Positions 7,035-17,009 of a stretch of 64,000 nucleotides of DNA are shown in pieces; within the stretch, counting starts at the first letter, position 1, and every line of letters begins with the position of its first letter. The notes below the pieces were generated by a model. The model made no database searches. It was not told where the DNA came from and saw only the letters and a list, made by a program, of their open reading frames with translations. Source of the DNA: Nostoc sp. ATCC 53789 (GTDB lineage Bacteria > Cyanobacteriota > Cyanobacteriia > Cyanobacteriales > Nostocaceae); contig NZ_CP046703.1 of the NCBI RefSeq assembly GCF_009873495.1, forward strand, positions 2,046,001 through 2,110,000, written 5' to 3'. The position numbers and the translations under genes were made by a program.

Positions 7035-10000
7035 TTACGAATTACAAAATAATCCTAATGAACAAATAATCTGAGGTTCTCGCTTATCCAGTTCTTCTGT
7101 CACAATACACAAACGGTCATCCATGCGTAACGACACAACTAAATCAGCCAACACCTGATTATTAATACCACTTCTCAGTTGACGATTCAGAGTATCAATA
7201 GCTGACTGTCGCAAAGGATAACGGTAAATTTCATCAATTGCTTTTAAAAGTTCTTCGCTAACAAATAGTGTTCCTTTCATTTCTTGAACATAACTTTTCA
7301 GTCGTTCATAAGTGCGGAACCTTGCACCTGATGGTCGCCCTAATTGACCGCCGGCATTTTTCTCTTCTTCAGCAATCAATTCAGCACCTTTTTGTACTAA
7401 CTTGTGATGCTGTTTATCTCTGGGTATCGCTGGGGTAGATTCTTCACACGCCGCCACTCGCAGAACTGCTAACTGTGATTGAGTAACGCTATTTCCATCG
7501 CGGTCAACATAAATCAAAGAATCATTTCCTTCTGTGGTTTTCATATAAAGTAATACCCCCTCTGGTTGCACAGGTTGGGGAATATGGGCGCGGGTAGAAT
7601 AAACCACATTTTGCATTTCTTCAATCGTTTTTTTCAAACCCGGATTACCATCGGTGGCTTTTTTCCAAATTTGAAATGCTTCTGAAGTCAAATCAACTTC
7701 TGTATCTTCTTCGCCATCTAAAACTCCAGATTTCTCGTTGTAGAGGTCAAGAATTACTCGTGCATCATCATCTTCAAAAAAAGCTTCATCAGTTCCCACC
7801 ACTTCCGCATTTTCTTGCAGTCGTTTACGGAGTCGTCCCCGCAAATTAATAATCCGTTCTACTCCCTCGGCTGGTAGAAAAGAATAACAGAGAATTTTAT
7901 CAGCATTTTGGCCAATGCGGTCTACTCTTCCCGCACGTTGAATTAAGCGAATAATTGCCCAAGGTAAATCCCAATTGACGATAATTGCACAGTCTTGCAA
8001 ATTATGACCTTCACTCAAAACATCGGTAGCGATTAAAATACGCAACTCATCTGATGATGAAACTTGCTCACGTTTTCCATTACTCACAGGGCTAAATCTT
8101 CCCGTCATTACTGTCGGGTCTTTAGATTGTCCTGTCACCCCAGCTACATTAGTAATATGACTCAACTGCAAATTATCTTCAAGGTAGCGGACTGTATCAG
8201 CAAACTGAGTGAAAATTAGTACTTTATCTTGAGGGTGAGTTTTTGTTAGCAGTTTGATTAAAGCTGCCAGTTTTTCATCCTTTTGAGGATTCCAATCGCC
8301 ACACTGTTGCAGTATATTAATTAATGCTTTGGCATCTTCTAATAAATCCCGTTTCAGTTTTTTAATATCAAAAAGTGTAGAACGCAACCACTTAAATCTT
8401 CGTTGATATCGGGTGGTATATTCTTGGTAAATTGATTCTGCTCTTTGACGAAATATTTTTTCTGTTTTAAATGCCTTTTCATCCTCGTCTGGAAAACCTC
8501 TCTCCTGCAAGGAGAGAGGCTTTGAATTCTCCCCCTTCCCTAGTAGGTAAGGGGGTTGGGGGGTTAGGTCAGAATCATCATCTTCTATTTCTGTATCAAA
8601 CAAGGCTGCTACAACAGAATCAGCATCTTCATCATTATTCCTTGTATCTAATAACTCAGCTTCTTGAGTTCCAATAGGAATATCAAGACCTTGCTCTAAA
8701 GCATATAAATAAATGAAGTTCCGTAATATATGGCGTTCAATTGATTGGATAAAAGCAACGCCACTACTTTCCAGACGTTTAAATAAATTAGTGCGAGAAA
8801 AACCCATTAACCTCCTACCGCCACGAAATAAGCTATTAATAAACCGTTGCTCAGTGTCTGTAGGCAGCTGTTTTTGTTTAGCAATAACGTAATTTCCTAG
8901 CCCATAACGAGGTAAATTCAGTTGATTAATGACTTCTACTACTAACTCAGAGTAAAGACGAGCATAAAAGTCTGTGTTAGAACCTTCTAAAGGAAACTTG
9001 AGACTACGAGGTAAACGCTGAGGAAAATAAGAACGTCTCCCATCGGAAAATTCTAAATATTTCCGCCCTGTTTCATCTGTGTGGGCATAATTATCTTTAA
9101 TAAAAGAGCGAGTGCGCCGCACCATGTAACGCTTCATCAATTCTCGCCAGTCATCAGGGTGTTCGCTTTTTTCAAAAGCAGCTAAAGAACGTACAGAACA
9201 CTGATGCTTTCTAATAAACTCCAATTCTCCTATCGAACTACCACCCAGTTCATTAATTAAAGCTTCTGGTCTTAATCCTAAATCTTGGTCTTCTGGCACA
9301 AATAACCGCAATTGGGCAGAAAGGTCAAGGTAACTTTTATTGTAAGGAGTCGCAGATAATAATATACATTTACTTTCGTTAGCAGCAATATATTCTATTA
9401 TTGTTCGATAACGTTTGCCTTCGCGGTTCCGTAAATTATGACTTTCATCAATTAACACAACTCGATAACGCCGGAGTGTTGGTAATTTATTTTGTACTTG
9501 ACTAATTGGCATAATTTCGGCAAGTAACCGATAGTTATCTTTATATTCTTGCCACATTGAAACTAGGTTTTTTGGGCAAATAATCAGCGTTTCTAAATAA
9601 CAATCTTCTTGTAATATCTTCGCCAGGGCGGTTCCAACTAAAGTTTTGCCTAAACCGACCACATCACCCACTAACACACCACCACGCCTAGTTACATGAC
9701 GTGCTGCTAGCTGTACGGCGGCTTTTTGGAAGTCAAATAAGTTGTTAAATTCGCGGGGGATACGAAATTCTGAAAGTCCGGCGATCGCTTCATGGGATAA
9801 GTGGTAAGCTATCTTGAGGTAGATGTAGTAAGGCGAAACTAGCTCTTGTCTAGCCCAACTCTGGTCAATAATTTCTGCCAATTCTTGGGAAATATCTACA
9901 CAACCGTAATCTTGCCAGCGATCGCTAAACCACTTTTGCAGTTTATTACAAGCATCGTGGTCTAAAATATCTACATTTAACTCCCCTTGTTTCGCCAATC

Positions 10001-10499
10001 CGGGAAGGGTTAAATTACTACTACCCAAGAATCCCACAGTTGGGGTATTAGGGTCATTGCGATGCACAAGATATAACTTGGCGTGGAGATAATGACGCAA
10101 AAACAGTTTAATAATTACCTTCTGACTTTTTAGCTGATGACTTAACCGCCGTAACCCCGCTTCATCTTGATTAGTCGGCGCACCGATAGTCAACTGCTGG
10201 CGAAATTCCGCCGCCATACGTTTTTTAAACCGCACAATGCTACTGTTATCAATCCGTCCATCACCACTAACAAGGCTAAATGCTGCATAAACTTCATCAC
10301 TGGGTAAGCTTTGCATCCCAATTAGCAAACGACAACAAGCATTTTCACTACCAACATACTGTTCGACTAAATCATCAATTCTTCGCCAACCTCTGAGGTT
10401 GAAGTAGCCAACACAAAAATCTGCCCGATAAGAGACTTTGAGGGTTTCTCGTAAAATCGGTAGTAATTGTAAATCAATGTTGTCAAATATCCGAGGCAT
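7035..10499 (-). CDS. PLD-nuclease / SNF2-type helicase protein, probable defence effector
   Basis: The 1154-residue protein starts with a phospholipase-D-like nuclease domain (about 1-200) carrying one HKD-type motif, HAKLYLV at about 137 followed by GFLGSSNLTLPG. A superfamily 2 helicase of the SNF2/HepA type follows: Walker A GDVVGLGKT (about 278), DESH box (about 350), LLSATPYNKS, and the C-terminal motifs TDVLSEGHNLQ and QRAGRVDRIGQ. A nuclease fused to a translocase suggests DNA-tracking cleavage; the same-strand N6-methylase about 1.9 kb downstream suggests self/non-self marking. DISARM and HepA-type BREX helicases are relatives by architecture, but their other genes are absent. Residues about 643-667 are encoded by an inserted palindromic repeat. 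It could also be a repair helicase. Confidence 0.85.
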   Translation of the reverse strand: MPRIFDNIDLQLLPILRETLKVSYRADFCVGYFNLRGWRRIDDLVEQYVGSENACCRLLIGMQSLPSDEVYAAFSLVSGDGRIDNSSIVRFKKRMAAEFRQQLTIGAPTNQDEAGLRRLSHQLKSQKVIIKLFLRHYLHAKLYLVHRNDPNTPTVGFLGSSNLTLPGLAKQGELNVDILDHDACNKLQKWFSDRWQDYGCVDISQELAEIIDQSWARQELVSPYYIYLKIAYHLSHEAIAGLSEFRIPREFNNLFDFQKAAVQLAARHVTRRGGVLVGDVVGLGKTLVGTALAKILQEDCYLETLIICPKNLVSMWQEYKDNYRLLAEIMPISQVQNKLPTLRRYRVVLIDESHNLRNREGKRYRTIIEYIAANESKCILLSATPYNKSYLDLSAQLRLFVPEDQDLGLRPEALINELGGSSIGELEFIRKHQCSVRSLAAFEKSEHPDDWRELMKRYMVRRTRSFIKDNYAHTDETGRKYLEFSDGRRSYFPQRLPRSLKFPLEGSNTDFYARLYSELVVEVINQLNLPRYGLGNYVIAKQKQLPTDTEQRFINSLFRGGRRLMGFSRTNLFKRLESSGVAFIQSIERHILRNFIYLYALEQGLDIPIGTQEAELLDTRNNDEDADSVVAALFDTEIEDDDSDLTPQPPYLLGKGENSKPLSLQERGFPDEDEKAFKTEKIFRQRAESIYQEYTTRYQRRFKWLRSTLFDIKKLKRDLLEDAKALINILQQCGDWNPQKDEKLAALIKLLTKTHPQDKVLIFTQFADTVRYLEDNLQLSHITNVAGVTGQSKDPTVMTGRFSPVSNGKREQVSSSDELRILIATDVLSEGHNLQDCAIIVNWDLPWAIIRLIQRAGRVDRIGQNADKILCYSFLPAEGVERIINLRGRLRKRLQENAEVVGTDEAFFEDDDARVILDLYNEKSGVLDGEEDTEVDLTSEAFQIWKKATDGNPGLKKTIEEMQNVVYSTRAHIPQPVQPEGVLLYMKTTEGNDSLIYVDRDGNSVTQSQLAVLRVAACEESTPAIPRDKQHHKLVQKGAELIAEEEKNAGGQLGRPSGARFRTYERLKSYVQEMKGTLFVSEELLKAIDEIYRYPLRQSAIDTLNRQLRSGINNQVLADLVVSLRMDDRLCIVTEELDKREPQIICSLGLFCNS
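8497..8570. repeat. Palindromic dispersed repeat inserted in frame in the helicase gene
   Basis: Contains CCTCTCTCC/GGAGAGAGG (8497-8519) and CCCCCTTCC...GGTAAGGGGG arms, a type seen elsewhere in intergenic DNA of this window (14112-14213 and the targets at 43050 and 63125). It is translated as LTPQPPYLLGKGENSKPLSL and nearby residues without breaking the frame. Confidence 0.7.
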
Positions 10500-10809
10500 T
10501 ATTTAAAACTCGACAAATATTTTGTACTTATGTTATATAAGTAAAAAATATTTCTAGCCAGAGAAATCAAATTAACGTTAAAAGGGCGGTTAAAAAACAA
10601 TGCAGTTCAGTTAAGCATTTCTTTATTCTCTCAGTGCCCTCTGCGTCTCTGTGGTTCGTAAAAAATTGACTTTGACAAAGAGTTTTAGCCTTAACTGAAC
10701 CGTATTGGGTTAAAAAAAGCTTTATAATCATCAGTTTTACCCAATACTAAAAAAATAGAGCAGTTGTATTACAATACAACTGCTCTAAAATTGCCTAGAT
10801 AGATATTTT
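10500..10809. other. Spacer between the helicase gene and ndhH
   Basis: Holds the ndhH terminator (10749-10786) and a short dispersed-repeat-like segment around 10620-10660 (CCCTCTGCGTCTCTGTGGTT; a related piece occurs at 44400-44430). No gene seen. Confidence 0.5.
10749..10786 (-). terminator. Rho-independent terminator of ndhH
   Basis: A perfect 13-bp stem (AGAGCAGTTGTAT and its complement, 10757-10786) with a 4-nt loop. On the minus strand it is followed by a run of Ts (A7 at 10749-10755 on the plus strand). It lies 24 bp past the ndhH stop. Confidence 0.85.
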
Positions 10810-11994
10810 CTACCTATCCACAGACCCCATAATTACGTCAACACTACCGAGAATGACCACAATATCTGCAACCTTCATGCCGCGCAGTAAATGTGGAACA
10901 ATCTGGAGGTTGTTGAAATCTGCGGCGCGAATCTTCCAACGTGCAGGGAAGACATTATCATCACCAACCAAGTAAATTCCCAATTCACCTTTACCACTTT
11001 CTACACGGGCGTAGATTTCACCCTTCGGAATCTTAAAAGTGGGGGAAACTTTTTTACCGATGAATTGGTAATCAAATGCGTCCCATTCAGATTTTTTACC
11101 TGCGGCTAAACGCTTGGCTTCCAGATTTTCGTAAGGGCCGCCAGGAAGTCCTTTAATTGCTTGGCGAATAATCTTCACAGATTCGCGCATTTCCCGCATC
11201 CGCACTACGTAACGGGCAAAGCAATCACCTGCGGTTTCCCACTGTACATCCCAGTCGAAATCGTCGTAACATTCGTAATGGTCAACTTTCCGCAAATCCC
11301 ATTGCACACCAGAAGCGCGTAACATTGGGCCAGAAAGTCCCCAGTTAATTGCTTCTTCACGGGTGATAGTCCCAATACCCTCAACACGTCGCCGGAAAAT
11401 GGGGTTATCTGTTACCAAACGTTCGTACTCATCAATTTTAGGCAATAAGTACTCGCAAAATTCCAGACACTTATCTACCCAACCGTAAGGTAAATCAGCC
11501 GCTACTCCACCAACGCGGAAGTAGTTATTATTTACCATCCGATAACCTGTAGCAGCTTCCCACAAATCATAAATCATCTCCCGTTCGCGGAATTGGTAGA
11601 AGAAGGGAGTTTGAGCGCCTACGTCAGCTAAGAAGGGGCCAAACCATAGCAAGTGGTTAGCAATGCGGTTCAACTCCAGCATAATCACGCGGATGTAGCT
11701 AGCGCGTTTGGGGACAGCGATACCTGCAAGCTTTTCTGGGGCGTTAACAGTGACAGCTTCGTTGAACATTCCCGCAGCGTAGTCCCAGCGACTAACGTAA
11801 GGGACGTACATTACATTAGTGCGGTTCTCAGCAATTTTTTCCATTCCCCGGTGCAGGTAGCCGATGACCGGTTCACAGTCAACGACATCCTCGCCATCCA
11901 GAGTCATGATTAGCCGCAGAACCCCGTGCATTGAGGGGTGGTGTGGCCCCATGTTTAGCACCATTGGTTCAGTGCGGGTTTCTAGTCTGGTCAT
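10810..11994 (-). CDS. ndhH: NAD(P)H-quinone oxidoreductase subunit H (NDH-1)
   Basis: This is the 49-kDa-type subunit of the cyanobacterial NDH-1 complex in the thylakoid membrane, part of the plastoquinone-reducing peripheral arm used in respiration and photosystem I cyclic electron flow. Recognisable segments are [19 protein letters not shown] near the N terminus, [19 protein letters not shown], and the C-terminal [19 protein letters not shown] choose the ATG at 11994 (protein begins [10 protein letters not shown], 394 residues, normal for the family) rather than the upstream ATG at 12069, because CAGGAG lies about 12 bp before 11994 and the extra 25 residues are not family-like. It is followed by a strong terminator, so it is probably monocistronic. 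Confidence 0.97.
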   Translation of the reverse strand: MTRLETRTEPMVLNMGPHHPSMHGVLRLIMTLDGEDVVDCEPVIGYLHRGMEKIAENRTNVMYVPYVSRWDYAAGMFNEAVTVNAPEKLAGIAVPKRASYIRVIMLELNRIANHLLWFGPFLADVGAQTPFFYQFREREMIYDLWEAATGYRMVNNNYFRVGGVAADLPYGWVDKCLEFCEYLLPKIDEYERLVTDNPIFRRRVEGIGTITREEAINWGLSGPMLRASGVQWDLRKVDHYECYDDFDWDVQWETAGDCFARYVVRMREMRESVKIIRQAIKGLPGGPYENLEAKRLAAGKKSEWDAFDYQFIGKKVSPTFKIPKGEIYARVESGKGELGIYLVGDDNVFPARWKIRAADFNNLQIVPHLLRGMKVADIVVILGSVDVIMGSVDR

Positions 11995-12695
11995 AGATTT
12001 CGTGTTCTCCTGTTGTGTTCGTGTAGCGTGCCAAAGGCAAGATTTTGAATTGAACCGCGTAGATGCCAACCAGACCCGATTTATCTAGTCTGCCAAGCCA
12101 AAGTTAAGCTTGCAGGAGCAATACTTTTAAGAAAACTGCCTTAAGGCGTTTATAATGTATTGCCCATACAGGGGTATGTTGGAGAGGGAGTGACAGAGGA
12201 GGGACTTTACTTGATGTTTAATTTTGTTGCACTTCTTCAACTATTATATGGAAGCTTGATCTGCACTTAATTAAGACATCGGATTTTTTTATAAGTAAGG
12301 CAGCCTGAAAACCCTTGAGGAACAGGCACAAAGCGCCGTATTCCGTACTTCAGGCATGTTGGTGCGATGTCTACGACAGGCTACGCCTACGTAAACAAGC
12401 ATTGCAGTTGATCGTCCGAAAAGGCAACAGTTGTAGGCAAGTCAGGATTATCCAAGTAATTAAGTACGATTAAACCGAAGTATGTAAAATTTTATAGGAT
12501 TAAAGGGTAAAAGTTTTTCTTTTATCCTTTCCCTTTACCGTTGTGAATATAACGTGAGTTTAATTACTGCGATCGCATAGATTGCTAACCAAAATAACTG
12601 ATTTTGCTTTGTCTGCAAAGCGATCGCAATTGGATTAATCTTGTACCAAGTAAAAATGCGATCGCATTCATTAACGATCCCATCAAGGTCTATAA
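11995..12695. other. Gene-free stretch upstream of ndhH
   Basis: 700 bp with several GCGATCGC-like octamers near 12567-12670 and a short dispersed-repeat piece (GTCTACGACAGGCTACGCCT, 12369-12388). It should contain the ndhH promoter. No ORF or RNA that I can support. Confidence 0.4.
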
Positions 12696-14012
12696 TTATT
12701 GATTTTGATTATTTGAGACCACAGTACTGGTTTTGTCATTTTCTAGTTCTCTCATTAGAGAATCAAAACCACTAGCGTTGTTTCCACCTTTAGACAATAA
12801 AGACTGAATTTTATTTATTATTGCACTCATATTGTCAGAGAAAAATCTACCAAGATTATTCACAAAGTTTTTCAGTTTCTCAAATATACTAATTTCTACA
12901 GTTGAGTACTTATTCACAATTGGATATACAATTTTTCCTTTTTCTGTTTCATAGTACTCTTGCTCAGGCATCAACATAGATGTAAGTGGTTGCACCTGTT
13001 TTGCCATATCTGCTTCGGTTCGCTTATGGCTGAGGAATAAAACATCGTAAACCTTTCCGTTCCAGCTAGCCCAATAATGGTTTTGGAAAAACCACCGCTT
13101 ACCATCATCACAATTAGGCTTTTTGCCTTGGTATGGTGTAACTCCAGCTTCACTCAAAAAAGGTTTGGCAATGCTTTCAACTGTTATTTTTTCGATGCCA
13201 AAATATTCTTCTGCAACTTTTTTAAACGCACGAGCTAATGTCTGACAATCTCCTTCTGGAGAGCCTTTCAAGAGAGTTTCTTGGCTCTTGCTCACCATTG
13301 TGTATTGAAATTGGATATTGCCAAAGTTTTTGAATAGTTGTTCTAAGATTTTATCTTCTGGTAATGTGTCGTCTATCCCATTTACTAATGTTTTCGCTAG
13401 TGAGTAATCTTGTAAAAATTTTTGTTTTTTATTTGCTGAGTTATTTGCTGCTAATATTTCTTCAGAATTTGCTGGCTCGTTTCTGTTACCTGGTAAGGTC
13501 GTCTGTTGTCCTTCCTGGCTTTGCAAAATAGGTGGATTAAGTTGGCTAACTACAGAATTAGCTACTCTATCAGCTTCTTGCTCATACTGATCTCCTTGTT
13601 GACCAACAGTGAGTTTTGGCTGTATTAGTGGTTCTTGAAGGGGTTGCATTTGTGCCAGTGACACAGTACCAGCACGTTTGATCGCCATTTTGTCAATGTT
13701 ATGACCAAACTGAAAAGAGTGTTCCTTTCCTTGCTGCAACGACTCATTCATCTTTGCCTGTAATACTGTGAGTCGTTCCTGTCCGTCTGGCGTGATCGTG
13801 CCATGCTTGGCTTGGATTTGGAGTTTTGTTGCCTCGAACTGATACTCTTGAAATTTCTGATTTTCTACTTTTGCCTGTAGTATGGGCTTGTTGGAGCCAA
13901 GTGGAGAGTGAGTAGTTAAAAGGTGAGATCGCAACTGACCTTGCTCTGACTTAGAAGCGGATGAGTCAGCTTTTTTGTGGATTTGTAGCCGTTCTTTCAT
14001 CGCTGGTTTCAA
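12696..14012 (-). CDS. Putative secreted effector with eCIS-type (DUF4157-like) N-terminus and Cys-His-Asp protease/transglutaminase-like domain
   Basis: 438 residues. Residues 131-151 read QPKLTVGQQGDQYEQEADRV then A, the signature found at the start of cargo proteins associated with extracellular contractile injection systems and of polymorphic toxins. The preceding ~130 residues are Gln/Lys-rich and probably disordered, with repeated LQAK motifs (about 45, 84). From about 200 to 370 a globular domain contains GDCQTLARAF (Cys256), NHYWASW (His312) and KVYDVLF (Asp323), the order and spacing of a papain/transglutaminase-fold triad. Residues 375-415 look helical. I infer a cysteine-protease or deamidase-type effector; the target is unknown and no structural injection genes or immunity gene are in the window. 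Residue 1 is the ATG at 14012; AACGGC precedes it, with no strong ribosome site. Confidence 0.6.
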   Translation of the reverse strand: MKPAMKERLQIHKKADSSASKSEQGQLRSHLLTTHSPLGSNKPILQAKVENQKFQEYQFEATKLQIQAKHGTITPDGQERLTVLQAKMNESLQQGKEHSFQFGHNIDKMAIKRAGTVSLAQMQPLQEPLIQPKLTVGQQGDQYEQEADRVANSVVSQLNPPILQSQEGQQTTLPGNRNEPANSEEILAANNSANKKQKFLQDYSLAKTLVNGIDDTLPEDKILEQLFKNFGNIQFQYTMVSKSQETLLKGSPEGDCQTLARAFKKVAEEYFGIEKITVESIAKPFLSEAGVTPYQGKKPNCDDGKRWFFQNHYWASWNGKVYDVLFLSHKRTEADMAKQVQPLTSMLMPEQEYYETEKGKIVYPIVNKYSTVEISIFEKLKNFVNNLGRFFSDNMSAIINKIQSLLSKGGNNASGFDSLMRELENDKTSTVVSNNQNQ

Positions 14013-14111
14013 AAGTCAATAGTGGTTAATCTATATATTATGTCACTTCAGATTGCTTGATTACTTATACTTAAGTCGAATACTGTTAAAACGTATCATC
14101 ACGCGAGGGGC

Positions 14112-14213
14112 GACCTAATTCTTAAAACCCCACTTCCATTCCTCTCCCCGAAAGGTCGAGAAGCTTTGATTATTGCTCCCCAACGCTAGTAGGGAAGGGG
14201 TTGGGGTTAGGTC
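14112..14213. repeat. Palindromic dispersed repeat
   Basis: GACCTAA...CCCC at the left pairs with GGGGTTAGGTC at the right; the inner part has CTCTCCCC and AGGGAAGGGG. It occupies most of the 345-bp spacer between the effector-like gene and prmA; the rest shows no gene. Confidence 0.65.
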
Positions 14214-14357
14214 TGAGAGAAAGTTTCACACGGCGTTATCATCTATTTTTTCTACAAGGCTGGCGCAAACCATAGCTGAAACCTTCATTTTCAGCTAAGA
14301 GCAATTCATGTAGACGCAAAGTCGCTTCCCGCAGGGTATTGCCCAGTTTTGTGTCGG

Positions 14358-15278
14358 TTAAGAACGCCGTACATTCAAGCAACACCATTCTTTCCGTTTC
14401 CACAGGGTAGCAACGACCCAACCATTTTGTTCTAAAGCGTCAGCAACAGCTTTAGATTGTTCTAGTAAAATACCACTGAAGATCGCCCAAGTTTCAGGTT
14501 TAGCGATCGCACTCATTTCGGGAATCAACTCAATAATTACATGAGCCAAAATATTGCAAACTATACCATCCACGGGTTTCTCAAGCAGTTTTGTCAAAAC
14601 ATCTACACTTCCCAGTGCTGGTAGTAAACGTTCTGAGCCAATGTCATTCAGGACACCATTACTGATAGTTGATTGCACCGCTAAAGGGTCATTATCTACT
14701 GCATAGACTTTTTTGGCTCCCAGTAGCAGCGCCCCAATGGAAAGGATACCAGAACCACAGCCAATATCTGCAATTACCAGATGTTCATGTTTGCCACTAT
14801 TACCTACAAATGACTGAGGAATTCCACTCAACCGCATTTCTAGTGATTCCAAACATAACTGAGTGGTGGCATGGTTGCCCGTACCAAATGCTACACCAGG
14901 GTCAAGACGAATTACCAACCGTTCTGTTGTTTCTGGTAATGGTAGCCACGCGGGGTTGATTAGGAAGCGATCGCCAATTTCTTGGGGATGCCAATATTGT
15001 TTCCAGCTAGTTGCCCAATCTTCCTCATCAATTAACTGCCATTGCAGAGAAGGAGATGAAACTCCTACACAAAGGGCATCTTGACGCAGCCACAGTGATA
15101 AAGCTGCCAAATCTAGTAGCTGTGTTTGAATTGTCGATAAATAAGCCCTAACTAAAGATGAATTTCCTTTGTTTTCACTAGCTGTTCCACGACAGCCAAA
15201 ATCTTCCAGTCGCCAAAAGATCGAATCTTCTAGGTCTGGCTCACATAAAATCTGTAGTTCCCACCAGGTGTTTGCCAT
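14358..15278 (-). CDS. prmA: Ribosomal protein L11 methyltransferase
   Basis: 306 residues, normal for PrmA, which trimethylates lysines of ribosomal protein L11 using SAM. The N-terminal substrate-recognition domain starts [18 protein letters not shown]. The catalytic domain has [20 protein letters not shown], the PrmA-specific segment, then [20 protein letters not shown] (motif I) and [12 protein letters not shown] (acidic ribose-binding residue). [13 protein letters not shown] is the NPP-like region, as NIL in PrmA. It lies 150 bp downstream of serA on the same strand. The spacer contains repeats, so cotranscription is possible but not evident. Confidence 0.95.
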   Translation of the reverse strand: MANTWWELQILCEPDLEDSIFWRLEDFGCRGTASENKGNSSLVRAYLSTIQTQLLDLAALSLWLRQDALCVGVSSPSLQWQLIDEEDWATSWKQYWHPQEIGDRFLINPAWLPLPETTERLVIRLDPGVAFGTGNHATTQLCLESLEMRLSGIPQSFVGNSGKHEHLVIADIGCGSGILSIGALLLGAKKVYAVDNDPLAVQSTISNGVLNDIGSERLLPALGSVDVLTKLLEKPVDGIVCNILAHVIIELIPEMSAIAKPETWAIFSGILLEQSKAVADALEQNGWVVATLWKRKEWCCLNVRRS

Positions 15279-15315
15279 TTTTGAGTGCTGTTAGCGCTAG
15301 CGGGGCGTTCAGCCC

Positions 15316-15431
15316 GTGCTGAGTGCTGAGTGCTGAGTTTGAGAGAGTTATGAGTTATCAGTTAGGAGTTAGGAGCTTTTAACTCTTCACTACTTACTCC
15401 TAACTTTTCTTCACTCAGCACTCAGCACTCA
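15316..15431. repeat. Inverted repeat built of GTGCTGA units between serA and prmA
   Basis: Three GTGCTGA units (15316-15337) face CACTCAG units (15412-15431), with inner GTTAGGAGTTAGGAG and CTCCTAAC arms between. The right arm includes the serA stop codon, so the folded RNA would begin at the very end of that gene. Confidence 0.6.
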
Positions 15432-17009
15432 TAGTGTTACTGTATACGCGTCCCGAATACCAGGGACTTTTATAATCTCATCCAAAATGCCCTCTGGTAA
15501 AGGGTCATCTATACTCAGAGCCATTACCGCATCACCACGGACAATTTTACGGCCTACTTGCATACTGGCAATATTCACATTAAAACTGCCGAGTAAGGAA
15601 CCAAGTTTGCCGATAATCCCCGGCATATCGCGGTGCAGGGTAAACAGCATATATTTGCTGGGTGGGACGTTAATGGGGAAACCGTCAACATCAGTTAGGT
15701 GGATTTCCCGCTCACCTAGCAAAGCACCTGTGACAGAATGAGTACCCAAAGTACCAGTGGCTTCTAGATGAAGCGTTCCGGCATAGTCTCTAATAGAAGC
15801 ATCGCGGGTTTCAATTACCCGAATTCCGCGTTCTTTGGCTTCTATGCTGGCATTGACGTAATTTACCCGTTCCCGCAAAGCTTGGTAAAGTAAACCTTTC
15901 AGGGCAGCTACTACCAAAGGCTGACTTTTGTTTGTCGCAAGTGCGCCTTGCAGCCGAATATTGAGTACTTCCACGCGTCCGCCAGCTAGCTGTCCTACTA
16001 GATTACCTAGAGTTTCTGCTAGCTGCATATAGGGTTTGAGTTCTTCCAACACATCGGGCCCGAGTCCAGGAATGTTGACGGCTGAACGGGCTGGTAGTCC
16101 TAAAAGTACATCCCGAATTTGTTCGGCAACATCAATAGCCACATTTACTTGAGCTTCTGCGGTAGAGGCTCCCAAGTGGGGGGTGAGGATAACTTCTTTG
16201 CCTAGCGATCGCAATTCCGATTCACCCAATGGTTCTGACTCGAACACATCCAGGGCTGCGCCCCCAATCTTACCCGCTTTTAAAGCTGCTGCTAAAGCTA
16301 CTTCATCAATGATCCCACCACGAGCGCAGTTGATAATCCGGGCTGTAGGTTTCATCTTTGCCAAGGTTGTGGCATTGATTAAGTGGGTAGTTTCTGGGGT
16401 TTTCGGGATGTGTAGGGTGATATAGTCTGCTTGCTGGAAGAGTAAATCTAGCTCCACCAACTGACAGCCAATTTGTTCGGCTCTTTCTGTAGAAATAAAA
16501 GGGTCATAAGCTAGGAGTTTCATCCCCATTGTCTTAGCTACAGCCGCAACATGGGAGCCAATTTTACCCAAGCCGACAACGCCGAGAGTTTTTTTGTAAA
16601 CTTCCGCGCCAACAAAGCTATTGCGATCCCACGCACCGCGTTTCACCGAAGCGTTAGCATCGGGGATATGGCGAGACAAAGCCAAAATCATTGCTAGCGC
16701 GTGTTCGGCGGCGGCAATTGTGTTTCCCTCTGGAGAATTGACTACTACAATTCCCCGACGTGTGGCTGCGGGAACATCCACATTATCCACACCCACGCCA
16801 GCACGACCGATGATTTTTAGCTGAGTGCCGGCTTCAATGATTTCTTGAGTGACCCGCGTACTAGAGCGAATCATCAGTGCGTCATATTCACCAATAATTT
16901 CGAGCAGTTGGGCTGGTTTTAGACCTATTTTGACATCAACAGTAGCAACTTGCGAAAGAATGTCAATTCCAGCTTGGTCAATAGAATCTGAGACAAGAAC
17001 CTTAGACAT
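15429..17009 (-). CDS. serA: D-3-phosphoglycerate dehydrogenase
   Basis: 526 residues, the long form with an intervening domain and a C-terminal ACT domain. It oxidises 3-phosphoglycerate to phosphohydroxypyruvate with NAD, the first step of phosphorylated serine synthesis. Visible landmarks are the Rossmann motif GVVGLGKIGSHVA (about 143-155), the catalytic-region motifs NCARGGIIDE (Arg), DVFESEP (Glu) and LTPHLGAST (His), and the ACT domain from about 455 (FTLHRDMPGIIGKLG, NIASMQVGR) that binds regulatory serine in relatives. The start is the ATG at 17009 (MSKVLVSDSID). The stop codon lies inside a dispersed inverted repeat. Confidence 0.96.
   Translation of the reverse strand: MSKVLVSDSIDQAGIDILSQVATVDVKIGLKPAQLLEIIGEYDALMIRSSTRVTQEIIEAGTQLKIIGRAGVGVDNVDVPAATRRGIVVVNSPEGNTIAAAEHALAMILALSRHIPDANASVKRGAWDRNSFVGAEVYKKTLGVVGLGKIGSHVAAVAKTMGMKLLAYDPFISTERAEQIGCQLVELDLLFQQADYITLHIPKTPETTHLINATTLAKMKPTARIINCARGGIIDEVALAAALKAGKIGGAALDVFESEPLGESELRSLGKEVILTPHLGASTAEAQVNVAIDVAEQIRDVLLGLPARSAVNIPGLGPDVLEELKPYMQLAETLGNLVGQLAGGRVEVLNIRLQGALATNKSQPLVVAALKGLLYQALRERVNYVNASIEAKERGIRVIETRDASIRDYAGTLHLEATGTLGTHSVTGALLGEREIHLTDVDGFPINVPPSKYMLFTLHRDMPGIIGKLGSLLGSFNVNIASMQVGRKIVRGDAVMALSIDDPLPEGILDEIIKVPGIRDAYTVTL

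Noticed and set aside
14239-14421. 60-aa minus-strand frame overlapping the end of prmA
   Set aside because: It overlaps prmA in another frame and shows no domain; the prmA stop at 14358 is consistent with the family length.
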